Of a DNA stretch of 64,000 nt, positions 9,988-19,109 are shown piece by piece. Each line of letters opens with the position of its first letter. The first letter of the stretch is position 1. The DNA is from Megamerina dolium. Lineage: Eukaryota; Arthropoda; Insecta; Diptera; Megamerinidae. The stretch lies in contig OY978530.1 of the NCBI GenBank assembly GCA_963854835.1, positions 5,910,001 to 5,974,000 of the forward strand, in the 5' to 3' direction. The notes below the pieces were generated by a model. That model had not been told where the DNA came from and ran no database searches. It saw only the letters and a list, made by a program, of their open reading frames with translations. Position numbers and translations under genes: made by a program.

Positions 9988-10355
9988 GTGGGTGCCGTAG
10001 ATCAGTGGTTAGTGTGTTCGCCTTCTGATCTGTAGGTCGTTATTCAATCCCCGGCTGATGCATAACAAATTTAATATCGATAAGATTTTTCTTTCGAATG
10101 GTACCCACCTGTCGGCAAGCAATTGGCAATTCTTCCGACAGTAACAACTTGCCATGAAAAAGCTTCTTAAAAACTCTGTGACAAAGCTCAGAAAAAGTGA
10201 TGTGACAAGTGTTCTGCCGTTCGGAACCGGCTAAAATAAGTAGGTCCCTTCTAATACTGTCCAAATTTAAGACGCACAACAGTAATGGAAGAGAAGCTCG
10301 GCCAAATGAGCCCTTTGGGGTTTTAAGTGCCGCATATTTATTTATTTATTTTATT
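9988..10355 (+). mobile_element. tRNA-derived SINE (family 1)
   Basis: The head GGTGCCGTAGATCAGTGGTT is A-box-like (one change from the other copies), followed by a B-box-like TTCAATCCCCGGC. The body includes ATCGATAAGATTTTTCTTTC, GGTACCCACCTGTCGG and TTCGGAACCGGCTAAAATAA, and the tail ends TTAAGTGCCGCATATTTATT. Several other copies in the window share these blocks (41886, 45017, 53626, 63493 and fragments). It has no coding capacity and would be transcribed by RNA polymerase III and mobilised by a LINE. The partner is unknown. Confidence 0.88.
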
Positions 10356-10541
10356 GTTATATAATATTGTGAAATCTAAAAGAATCAACAAAAATCGGGT
10401 GACCCTAATAACAAGCATATATAATTTTTTTTTATCTTCATACATACTAGCGATAAGCATATATACTTGTACATTACTAATAATACATTACCTACCGCAG
10501 TAACAAACTCATATCTATATTTTTTTTATGGACCTAAAAAA
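10356..10541. other. AT-rich spacer, no gene
   Basis: Nothing coding. From about 10480 it belongs to a dispersed repeat shared with about 17400-17650 (ACATTACCTACC...AATAACAAACTCA type). Confidence 0.5.
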
Positions 10542-10608
10542 AATTGAAGAGAAGCTCTGCCAATGAGTCCTTTGGGGCTTTAAGTGCCACATATTTATTT
10601 TTTTTTTT
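10542..10608 (+). repeat. SINE family 1, 3' tail fragment
   Basis: TTGAAGAGAAGCTCTGCCAA, then CCTTTGGGGCTTTAAGTGCC and a T-rich tail, matching the last 65 bases of the SINE. Confidence 0.75.
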
Positions 10609-10951
10609 AAAAAAAATTGTATATATCTAAATAGTCTGACATATATGTATGTCACCTTTAGCTATAGCTATAATCAGATACACATACATGCATACATACA
10701 TACACACGTATATGCACATAAAAACAATAAATATCTAAATAGTTCGGCAAATACTATATATACCATCCTTAACTACAGCTATGACCATACATACATACAT
10801 TCATACGTATATCCACTTGCTATACCAACAACATAGCTTATAAGCTAAGCCTAAGCAATAGCATTCTAATCTACTACAACATGTAGTTGCTTGCTACGAT
10901 TATGCTCTCGTGATAAATCAACTGGCTCATTCTCAATCTATCGATCCTCAT
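10609..10951. repeat. imperfect tandem and dispersed repeat with (ACAT)n tracts
   Basis: Two imperfect units starting CTAAATAGT (about 10628 and 10735), each followed by an AGCTATGACC-like block and CATACATACA tracts. A diverged copy of the second unit, including CATAGCTTATAAGCTAAGC, recurs at about 17466-17580. There is no coding potential beyond repeat-driven frames. Confidence 0.6.
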
Positions 10952-11179
10952 TTAAGAGGGTATTCTGGTCTAGAAAATTGAACAAGTCGATTTTTTTTTA
11001 CATACATACATACATAAGCTTAGACTTTCAAAAATATGCTCTTAAAAGGATTTTTCAAAATTCAAATTATTTTGGGAGATACACCGAGCGGAGTGATCAC
11101 ACAATGGACGGCAGATGTTACCGGGTGACTTGAGGATTCATTCTTTCCAGAAATTCTTTTATATCCGACACGAGTTCTT

Positions 11180-11182
<3 letters not shown>

Positions 11183-11259
<77 letters not shown>

Positions 11260-11270
11260 TACATATATAC
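11183..11270. repeat. (TA)n microsatellite
   Basis: About 85 bp of nearly pure TA. Its end supplied the ATAT target of gypsy copy B. Apparent reading frames here are repeat artefacts. Confidence 0.95.
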
Positions 11271-11278
11271 ATACATAT

Positions 11279-11716
11279 TGTAACGAGTATCGATAGTTGA
11301 TTACTCATCACTATTGTGACTGACTCTATTGGCAGCATCGAAACGAATGTCAACAAAAAGAAATAAGCGATAACCAGAACAAGCCAACGAGAAAGGAAGA
11401 GAAGAATCTCGACAAAGGAAGATTCTGGGGTGTTGCCAACAGAGTATAAATAGAGCCAGTGTTGAGTATTGACATTCAATCTAATTCCAAACGTGATTGC
11501 GAAAACATTGATACAGAGGCAAAAGTTGCAAGTACATTAGAGTGTTATTGTAAATAGTTGATTGTAAACAGAGTTGATTGTAAATAGAGATTATTAAATA
11601 AATTGTTGCTGTATATAGTTGTATAAAATAAGTGTTGCAGTTATCATTAACAGAATCCAGTGATCGAACAAGGTAATTCAAATAGAATTAAACGTTCACA
11701 GAATAAAAACGTAACA
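11279..11716 (+). repeat. copy B 5' LTR
   Basis: 438 bp, TGTAACGAG to ACGTAACA, with GAGTATAAATAGAGCC as a probable core promoter near 11447. Differences from its own 3' LTR cluster around 11325-11350, 11467-11490 and 11535-11575. Confidence 0.93.
11442..11457 (+). promoter_or_regulatory. LTR TATA-box-like element
   Basis: GAGTATAAATAGAGCC in the U3/R region. It is conserved in the copy A 3' LTR, both copy B LTRs and copy C, and deleted from the copy A 5' LTR. Its function is inferred from position and consensus. Confidence 0.55.
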
Positions 11717-11745
11717 ATTGGTGTCAGAAGTGGGATTCTGTAAAA

Positions 11746-14703
11746 ATGGTGAAAATTGACCAACTAAAAGTGGACCAGCTTAAAAAGCTGTTGGTAGAGA
11801 TGAATCTATCGTCATCAGGTGCAAAGGCGGAACTGCTGGTGAGGCTGAGGAAAGCCATGGAGGCTAAGGGAATTAATGTAGAAGAACATGAGTTCTTTGA
11901 GGAAGACGATATACATGCAGTTGTGCACGCCGAGGAAGAGAGTAAGGTAGATTCGAGTGGTCAACTCATGGAATTTATGAAATCCATGATGCAACAGCAG
12001 CAGCAGCAACTGCAAGGAATTAATGCGAAGTTACAAGAACATTCGGCTGAATTGCGTACGGAAATTCAAGGAAATGCGTCTCGCATTGACTCCAAGTTTC
12101 AAGAACATTCGGTACGTCAAGAAAACGCTATGGGAGAATTCCAGAAAACAATTGACTCCAAGCTTCAAGAACATTCGGCTCATCAAGAACATGTCATCGA
12201 AAAACTACAAAAGGGAATTGAGATTAGATATCAGGAAATTTCCGGAGCTATTAATGACAAAGTCACAGAGCTGAAAGAACATGTGGATGATTTGGATGAT
12301 AAGCTGAAGGAACATGTAGACAGACATGATGACTTGGAAGAAAAGCTTGAGAAATTAGAGCGCGAACTTAATAAAATAAAAATAAGTGGAGCAACCACAT
12401 CAGTGATAAGAGAGTCAACTACAATTAAACTAAAGCCACCAATATTTGACGGAAGCACGCCATTCAACATCTTCAAGCTTCAATTCGAGACAACAGCTTC
12501 GAAGAATCAATGGGATGACAGCGACAAGACTGCTGCTTTAATAGTCGCATTAAAAGGTAATGCTTCCGAAGTGTTACAGATGATTCCAGAGAAAGATCGG
12601 GGTAGCTACCAATCACTGATGGACACACTCCAGCGAAAATATGGAAATGAATACAAGAGTCAATTACATCGAGTTGAATTGAGATCGCGAGTGCAACGGA
12701 GTAATGAGAGCCTTCAGGAATTCGCTTCCGATATTGAGCGCTTATGTCATCTAGCGTTCTCCGGTAATTCGGAAGAGTTCGTCGAAAAAATAAAAATAGA
12801 GGCATTCATAGATGGCATACGTGATGGAGAGACAAAGCGTGCCCTAGTCATGTCACCAAGGAATACTTATGCCGAAACAGTCAGTAGTGCCTTGACGTTT
12901 GAAGCCGCCAGTTTGATGTGTCGACCAATGCCACGGGTACGCCAACTAGAAACAGAAACAGCAGATCTGGTTGAAGCAGTGTGTCAGGCATTCAAATCTG
13001 TAGTGCAGCCTGAAGGAAGAACAACAGGTCGACGCGAAATCAAATTTACTGGTAAGTGCTTTATTTGCGACAAACGAGGGCATATAGCTCGTGATTGCAA
13101 TCAATCGAGTATGAAGCCTAAAGGAAGAACAAGGAATCAACACAAAAATAAATTTACCGGTAAGTGCTTCATATGCCATCGAAGAGGACACATGGCGCGT
13201 AATTGTCGGCTACGATGCAAGCAACAAAGATCGAATTCACCAGGACAACGAAAGGAAGATCGTGATGTCATTCATCGTAGTAAAGCTGTTACTCCATATC
13301 ATCGTATTTGCACCGTAGATAGTAAACATTGTTCTCGGGTAGGAAGCCAGAATCACATTGTTAAGCTACGACTTACGAATGTATTGTCGGAAGAGTCATG
13401 GAAAACCGAACGAGTTCAAGAAGATCAGCGGAACGACCCAGATCTCGCAAAGATTATGGAATATAAGGAGCAGGGCATACGTCCAGATTGTCAAGAAATG
13501 GCTAATGAGAGTCCAATAACGAAGGCATACTGGGCGCAGTGGCAAAGCCTGCACTTACGAGACGGATGTTTATTCCGAACATGGGAAAGTGAAGATGGAA
13601 AAATCACTTATGATCTGCTGGTGGTACCCAAGGCAAGAATAAATGAAGTGATAGCTGAGTATCACAATGCCTCCAGTGGAGGTCATTTGGGAATCACCAA
13701 AACCGTCGAGAAAATAAAGAAACGATTTTATTGGGTTGGATGTCATGACCATGTCGCTGATTGGATTCGGAAATGTAAGCAATGTGCAATGGCCAAAGGT
13801 CCCACTAAGAAAAGTCGAGGTAAGATGCACCAATACACCGTGGGTGTTCCATTCGAGCGAATTGCTATGGACATAGCTGGACCATTTCCAATAAGCAACG
13901 CAGGAAACAGGTATGTTCTGGTGGTTATAGATTACTTCAGTAAATGGCCTGAAGTATACTCCATTCCAAATCAAGAAGCTAGTACAGTTGCGGATGTATT
14001 CGTCAACCAATGGATTACTCGTTTTGGTGTACCGATGGAGTTACACTCAGACCAAGGTCGAAATTTCGAATCAGTTGTATTCCAAGAGATATGCCGTATG
14101 CTGGGTATATACAAAACTCGTACAACACCTTTGCATCCACAATCTGATGGCATGGTAGAACGATTTAACCGTACCTTGGAGGAATATTTGAGAAAAGTCG
14201 TAGATAAATACCAAAGAGACTGGGATGTACATATACCAATGTTCCTCATGGCATATCGATGCGCACAACATGATACGACGGCTACTACACCGGCAATGGC
14301 AATTTTTGGAAACGAGTTAAGACTGCCAGCTGATTTAAAATTTGGAGTCGTAACACCAACGAGATCAACCGAAGGTAATTATACTAGCGAAAAGCGGGAA
14401 CAGTTGGATGAAGTACATCGGTTCATCAGAGAGCGGTCGCAGATGATAAGCGATAAGATGAAGGCCAGGTATGACTTGAAAGCAAATTCAAAAGGGTTCT
14501 ATGAAGGAGAGCTTGTAATGCTTCATAATCCACAACGAAAGAAAGGCCTGTCTCCTAAACTACAGACTCATTGGGAAGGACCATATGAGATTATAGCAAA
14601 GATAAATGACGTAGTGTATCGCATTCAACGTGCCTGGAATAAAAGAGCAAAGTTTAAAGTAGTGCACTTGGAGCGACTTGCGCCATATCGAGGGGAAGTA
14701 TAA
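11746..14703 (+). CDS. Gag-integrase fusion polyprotein (copy B)
   Basis: 985 codons, uninterrupted. Residues 1-43 are SAP-like; 75-215 are Gln/Glu-rich coiled coil; 230-400 are a capsid-like region (PPIFDGSTPFNIFKLQFETT). Two zinc knuckles follow, CFICDKRGHIARDC from residue 438 and CFICHRRGHMARNC from residue 474 (CX2CX4HX4C). Near residue 525 the sequence passes directly into the integrase, where copy A has protease, RT and RNase H. The integrase zinc domain is complete (HNASSGGHLG, KCKQC), and the core has Asp 709 (MDIAGPF), Asp 769 (HSDQGRN) and Glu 805, a DD35E spacing. The C-terminus is intact. If expressed, it would be a DNA-binding structural protein fused to integrase without a protease to separate them. 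It may be accidental, or maintained by trans-mobilisation. Confidence 0.93.
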   Translation: MVKIDQLKVDQLKKLLVEMNLSSSGAKAELLVRLRKAMEAKGINVEEHEFFEEDDIHAVVHAEEESKVDSSGQLMEFMKSMMQQQQQQLQGINAKLQEHSAELRTEIQGNASRIDSKFQEHSVRQENAMGEFQKTIDSKLQEHSAHQEHVIEKLQKGIEIRYQEISGAINDKVTELKEHVDDLDDKLKEHVDRHDDLEEKLEKLERELNKIKISGATTSVIRESTTIKLKPPIFDGSTPFNIFKLQFETTASKNQWDDSDKTAALIVALKGNASEVLQMIPEKDRGSYQSLMDTLQRKYGNEYKSQLHRVELRSRVQRSNESLQEFASDIERLCHLAFSGNSEEFVEKIKIEAFIDGIRDGETKRALVMSPRNTYAETVSSALTFEAASLMCRPMPRVRQLETETADLVEAVCQAFKSVVQPEGRTTGRREIKFTGKCFICDKRGHIARDCNQSSMKPKGRTRNQHKNKFTGKCFICHRRGHMARNCRLRCKQQRSNSPGQRKEDRDVIHRSKAVTPYHRICTVDSKHCSRVGSQNHIVKLRLTNVLSEESWKTERVQEDQRNDPDLAKIMEYKEQGIRPDCQEMANESPITKAYWAQWQSLHLRDGCLFRTWESEDGKITYDLLVVPKARINEVIAEYHNASSGGHLGITKTVEKIKKRFYWVGCHDHVADWIRKCKQCAMAKGPTKKSRGKMHQYTVGVPFERIAMDIAGPFPISNAGNRYVLVVIDYFSKWPEVYSIPNQEASTVADVFVNQWITRFGVPMELHSDQGRNFESVVFQEICRMLGIYKTRTTPLHPQSDGMVERFNRTLEEYLRKVVDKYQRDWDVHIPMFLMAYRCAQHDTTATTPAMAIFGNELRLPADLKFGVVTPTRSTEGNYTSEKREQLDEVHRFIRERSQMISDKMKARYDLKANSKGFYEGELVMLHNPQRKKGLSPKLQTHWEGPYEIIAKINDVVYRIQRAWNKRAKFKVVHLERLAPYRGEV

Positions 14704-14726
14704 AAACTTGTTCGGGACGAACAAGG

Positions 14727-14741
14727 TTAAGAGGAGGGCAG
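14727..14741 (+). promoter_or_regulatory. copy B polypurine tract
   Basis: TTAAGAGGAGGGCAG directly upstream of the 3' LTR, identical to copy A. Confidence 0.75.
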
Positions 14742-15179
14742 TGTAACGAGTATCGATAGTTGATTACTCATCACTATTGTGACTGACACTATTGGCAGCA
14801 TCGACATGAATGTCAACAAAAAGAAATAAGCGATAACCAGAACAAGCCAACGAGAAAGGAAGAGAAGAATCTCGATAAAGGAAGATTCTGGGGTGTTGCC
14901 AACAGAGTATAAATAGAGCCAGTGTTGAGCAGTGAGAATCAATCTAATTCCGAACGTGATTGCGAAAACATTGATACAGAGGCAAAAGTTGCAAGTACAT
15001 TTAAGTGTTATAGTAAATAGTTGATTGTAAACAGTGTTGATTGTAAATAGAGATTATTAAATAAATTGTTGCTGTATATAGTTGTATAAAATAAGTGTTG
15101 CAGTTATCATTAACAGAATCCAGTGATCGAACAAGGTAATTCAAATAGAATTAAACGTTCACAGAATAAAAACGTAACA
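14742..15179 (+). repeat. copy B 3' LTR
   Basis: 438 bp, nearly identical to the copy A 3' LTR (two differences seen) and followed by ATAT within the (TA)n tract. Confidence 0.93.
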
Positions 15180-15194
15180 ATATATATATATATG

Positions 15195-16822
15195 CAGTGA
15201 GCGACAAAAGTCTACGTACGGCGACCATTTCTGCTATCTGACATGTCCAAAAGCATAATGAAAAGAAGTAATGATGCAATTTTGTTTTAAATATGTTTTT
15301 TTTATTACATAGCAAAAATTATCTTATTTCATTAAAAACTTAACAAGTTATTAACATAAAACGAAAAAAATTCAATGACAAAAGTCTACGTACGATTTGA
15401 AAATCAAAAGGAAATACTTTGATAAGGCACTAAAAGTTAAAATAAGTCGTCGTTTAATATTTGGTTGAGCATCTATAACTGCTTGCAAACGTCGGGGCAT
15501 TGAAACGACTAAATTTTCGATTTCAAAGGCCGTTATTTGTTGCCATTCCTGTTGCAGCTTCTCTTTTAGTACTAGAGCACTAGTAATGTGATGTTTCCGT
15601 ATCTTCCGCTCCAAAAGCTCCCAAACGTGTTCAATAATATTTAAGTCTGGGCTTTGAGGAGGTGAATACAGTTGTCGTGGAGCGTAGTAAAGCAGCCAGT
15701 CCTTCACGATGTGGGCGGTATGTTTTAGATCGCTATCCTGTTGGAAGATCCAACTCTCACCAAGGCATCGTTTATCAACCGATGCTTTTAAGTTTTGTTT
15801 CAAAATAGATTTATATTGAAAGCGATCCATATTACCCTCCACAAATACCAAATTTCCAACTCCAGATGCAGCGACAGCGCCCCAAACCATTACACTCCCA
15901 CCGCCATGCTTCACCGTAGGAACTAAGTGTTTCGGGTTCATTGCGGTATTTGGTTTTCTCCAAATTTTGGCTCTACCGTCACTTCCAAATAAATTGTATT
16001 TTGACTCATCTGTAAATAATACTCGTTTCCAGAAATCAATTCCCTTGTCTAAATGTTTTTGCGCGAATTCCAAACGAAGTTTGCGATTTTTTTCACTTAT
16101 ATACGGTTTCCTACGCGGAGTTCTGCTGTGAAACCCATTATTATTCAAGGCTCTTTGAACTGTTCGTGGATGCACATTTGTATTTGACCTAGTTGCTAGC
16201 TCTGCGGCCAACTTAGTGCCTGCCACTTTCGGATTTTGATCCACTTCTTTCAAAATGAACGATACATCTCTGCGACTCAGCTTCTTTGGGCGACCACTAC
16301 GCTGTTTATTTTCAAGACTATTCGTTTTTTTGTAGTTATTGAATATTGTTTGAACTGTTGATTTTGTTAAATTTAATAAGCTTGATATTTCACCATACGA
16401 TTTGTTTTCATTTCTATACTTTACTACTAAGTTTCGCAAAATCAATTGACATTTCTTTACGGGAAGCCATTGTCACAACCACGAACTTCTGGAAACAGCC
16501 AAAATACAACTAAATGCAATCCAAGTATGTCTATTACCAAGCAAAACAGCAAAATGTAACTAGCGGTACTTTCCCGTTATTGCGCCGCAACACACAACAA
16601 AAAAGAAGCGTGGAATGCGCGCCGTATGTAGACTTTTGTCATTGAATTTTTTTCGTTTTATGTTAATAACTTGTTAAGTTTTTAATGAAATAAGATAATT
16701 TTTGCTATGTAATGATAAAAACATATTTAAAACAAAATTGCATCATTACATCTTTTCATTATGCTTTTGGACATGTCAGATAGCCGAAATGGTCGCCGTA
16801 TGTAGACTTTTGTCGCTCACTG
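15195..16822 (-). mobile_element. second Tc1-like transposon with IR/DR ends
   Basis: A 1628-bp element. The left end CAGTGAGCGACAAAAGTCTA (15195) and the right end TAGACTTTTGTCGCTCACTG (ending 16822) begin inverted repeats about 70 bp long. Inner copies of the same core lie at 15374-15393 (AATGACAAAAGTCTACGTACG type) and 16624-16644. TA follows at 16823; the left flank reads TG in place of TA, or has mutated. The transposase lies on the minus strand. It sits in the same (TA)n-derived stretch as gypsy copy B, within the TTAA element. It is a different Tc1 family from the element at 1732. Confidence 0.92.
15372..16470 (-). pseudogene. Tc1-family transposase, near-intact, N-terminal frameshift
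   Basis: An open frame of about 357 codons (16445-15372) covers almost all of a Tc1 transposase. It has a helix-turn-helix (SYGEISSLLNLTKSTVQTIF), an AT-hook-like RSGRPKKLSRRD, then catalytic FTDESKYN, FQQDSDLKHT and SPDLNIIEHVW with 34 residues between QD and E (DD34E). The in-frame start is only TTG. The expected ATG (16468-16470, MASRKEMS) lies in another frame and runs into the ORF if one base is gained or lost near 16450. QQDSDLKHT differs from the usual QQDNDPKHT. The C-terminus runs into the inner repeat. Only one lesion is evident. Confidence 0.88.
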
Positions 16823-17363
16823 TATATATATGTATGTATATAATACATGTGTTGTTATCTGAGTTATTCTACTGGAATCATTCTCAAACTTCAAACGCGT
16901 TTTTGTCAAAACTCCTTTTGTTGAAATTTTGTGAGAATCTTCTTTATACATCTTTTTATCACCTGGACCTTGGACTTTGAAAAATTTTAATTCTAAGTAT
17001 TTTTAAAAAATTCGTAAAGGTCGAAAAACAGGGGTAAAAAAAAATTTTTTTTTCAAGTGGACGCCATTTTGTGAATTTTTTTTTTTTTGCCGAGGTCCAA
17101 GAGATAGCGACATCTTTACTGATTGAGAATTTTTTTTATTTGTTTGATTTAGATCACTACAAGGGTTGGAATCATGTCAACCAGGGAGCACCGTTTGACT
17201 GGCAACCCCCACTTTACCGGCCTGTCATTGGATGAATTTTTAACTTTAAAAATCAATAAATATTATATAAAAAAATGGATAGTAAAAATGTTTTTAATTT
17301 TTTTTTTATCCTAGTTTGAAAAATACCAAAAAAGTAGGGCTCTAGACCAGAATACCCCCTTAA

Positions 17364-17650
17364 ACCACACCCGGACAAGAAAAGAACAAGACAAAAAACA
17401 TACGTCACTAACCTATGATATTACCTACCTCAATAACAAACTCACTTCAATAAACAGCCCAGCATATGTGTCACCCTTATAGCTATGACCATACACACAT
17501 ACACACATCCAGATATACCCACTATACGAACCACATAGCTGATAAGCTAAGCATAAGCAGCAGTATTCTATACACTACAATGAAACTTTCATACATTATT
17601 ACTTGTTACGATCATGCTTGCCTGCTATTCATAAGCGTGATGCTAATGGG
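17364..17650. repeat. dispersed repeat, copy of the 10480-10900 sequence
   Basis: Shares ATTACCTACC...ATAACAAACTCA, GTCACCCTTATAGCTATGACC, CATAGCTGATAAGCTAAGC and TTACGATCATGC-type blocks with 10480-10910, in the same orientation. No coding sequence. Confidence 0.6.
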
Positions 17651-19099
17651 TAACATTACGTTTCATCCACACCCACGTTCCACACGATCAAGTCTAATTT
17701 AATTACCATTCGACCCGCTATTTTTTAACAATAATTGGGAAAATGTGTGAAACAAAGTTCTTTGTGAAGAAGAAATGTCCGTGTGTATCCACAACAACAA
17801 CTACAACAACCATACCGCCAACAACGCATCAAGCCCACCGGCATTCACTCACTCTCCTCTGAATATTGGTCTTTCGAGCCAGATAGGCTCGCAACGGTTG
17901 GTAAGACACAATCTTTCATCAGAACACGAAATTACATGTACGTATCATTTCCGTAACCCAACCAAAGATATGTGTACATGTGCTTTTATATATAATCCCT
18001 ATATATAAAAGAACATCCGACATATCACGACCCGCATACACCTCTCTTCTAAAAACATTTGCCTCTTGGTTTGCCAAAGAAAGAACAAAGCTACATACAA
18101 ATACACTTCTCCAATACAAATGCTTTTTCCCATCACGAAAACTGATATCGGCAATAACATCAAAATATAAAAAATATTTGTTTGGCAGTGCAATAACAAT
18201 TGTATTGCATACATATTGCATTTTTTCTTTATAACTTTGCATTGTATATTTTCAAAATAACCGCCTTATTTTTTGTACAAATGCACATGCGATTACTTGT
18301 TGTTGTTGTTGTTGACACTTGTTGGTTCATGCGAATCCCTAAACAACCAACAACAAGTACTCAAAGCAAGCAATAAAGGTATTAGGTCATACATAGGTAA
18401 CAATAAAAGGCATTGATTTATCTCGGCCTATGTATCTGTATTTGATAACAAATATGTTATAACGGTAGTGTGTATTGTTGCTAAATTTCTCTCTCCCAAT
18501 TATTGTTTTGCATATGTACCTACAATAGCAACAAAATATAATTTCATTAGCTGGTGTTTTTTGTACAAGCAATATAATTGCAATAATAATTGTACACTAT
18601 CTTTTCTATTGAAAAATATCTAGTGAGAAAAAGAGTCACTCTCGACCCTAAGTTGCTACAGTGCTAACAAATATAAAATAATTGATTGCTTTGTGCAAGA
18701 TAATACAGTAAAAGTTTAAGGAAGTAGTATACAGTGGGGTTGACAAACGATTATTCGGTCCCGAGCGAATGTAATATACACATCGCTAACGCGTATTCTA
18801 AACGTAAATATCACCACGGCTCATTAAAATTGAGTAATTTTATTGACTGTGAATTAATTTATTATACATCTCCCAACGACAATTCCCGAATTTAGCGGAA
18901 CCGGATATGAACTTAAAATAAATTCAATATCATACTCTCATAAGTGTGTCCACTGGTTCCACTTAACTTTACTGAGGAAGACTACGTCATTTAGATTAAT
19001 CTCTTGCCAGACACATTTCGGCAACCAATCTTGTAATTTGTGAGAGCATATTTGTCGTATTTAAATGTATCTCGCACTTTTCTCCTACAAATTCTACAA
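17651..19099. other. AT-rich region, no recognised gene; possible BEL/Pao upstream part
   Basis: Frames of up to about 107 codons occur (for example 17919-18242 minus), but they show no motif I recognise. (CAA)n-like tracts lie at about 17790-17815 and 18297-18315. A perfect 12-bp inverted repeat lies at 17983-18011. Because a BEL/Pao gag starts near 19110 on the plus strand, part of this may be its LTR or leader, but no LTR pair was found. Confidence 0.35.
17983..18011. repeat. perfect inverted repeat, 12-bp arms, 5-nt loop
   Basis: CTTTTATATATA (17983-17994), loop ATCCC, TATATATAAAAG (18000-18011). The low complexity makes chance more likely than for the other hairpins. Confidence 0.9.
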
Positions 19100-19109
19100 A
19101 TTACCATTA

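Larger units (their letters stand above)
11279..15179 (+). mobile_element. Ty3/gypsy LTR retrotransposon copy B
   Basis: A 3901-bp internally deleted member of the copy A family. The LTRs are 438 bp each (11279-11716 and 14742-15179), with ATAT duplications (11275-11278 and 15180-15183). The primer site (11719) and polypurine tract (14727-14741) are intact. The protease, RT and RNase H are cleanly missing, and gag is joined in frame to integrase in one 985-codon ORF without stops. The two LTRs differ at roughly 14 sites by eye, while the 3' LTR differs from the copy A 3' LTR at only two. Mobilisation would require RT in trans. Confidence 0.95.
10956..17359. mobile_element. TTAA-flanked DNA element, with nested insertions
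   Basis: Left end GAGGGTATTCTGGTCTAGA at 10956 and right end TCTAGACCAGAATACCCCC ending 17359 are inverted, with TTAA on both sides (10952-10955 and 17360-17363). The element's own sequence is only about 10956-11180 and 16850-17359. Between them lie (TA)n, gypsy copy B and a Tc1. The interior resembles the TTAA element at 49579-50473 (AAAATTCGATTTT-like tract, CTTAAAAGGAT, AATC.TGTCAACCA). TTAA duplications occur in piggyBac and Kolobok-type elements. No transposase is seen, so it is a non-autonomous element and its superfamily is open. Confidence 0.75.

Noticed and set aside
9988..10070. tRNA-like sequence with A- and B-box motifs
   Set aside because: It recurs with a conserved 300-bp body and tail at several loci, so it is the head of a SINE and not a functional tRNA gene.
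11115..11479. Reading frames rich in Tyr and Ile over the TA tract
   Set aside because: Products of the (TA)n microsatellite and the LTR; no coding evidence.
17919..18242. 107-codon minus-strand frame
   Set aside because: No recognisable domain, overlaps a hairpin and AT-rich DNA; likely chance.
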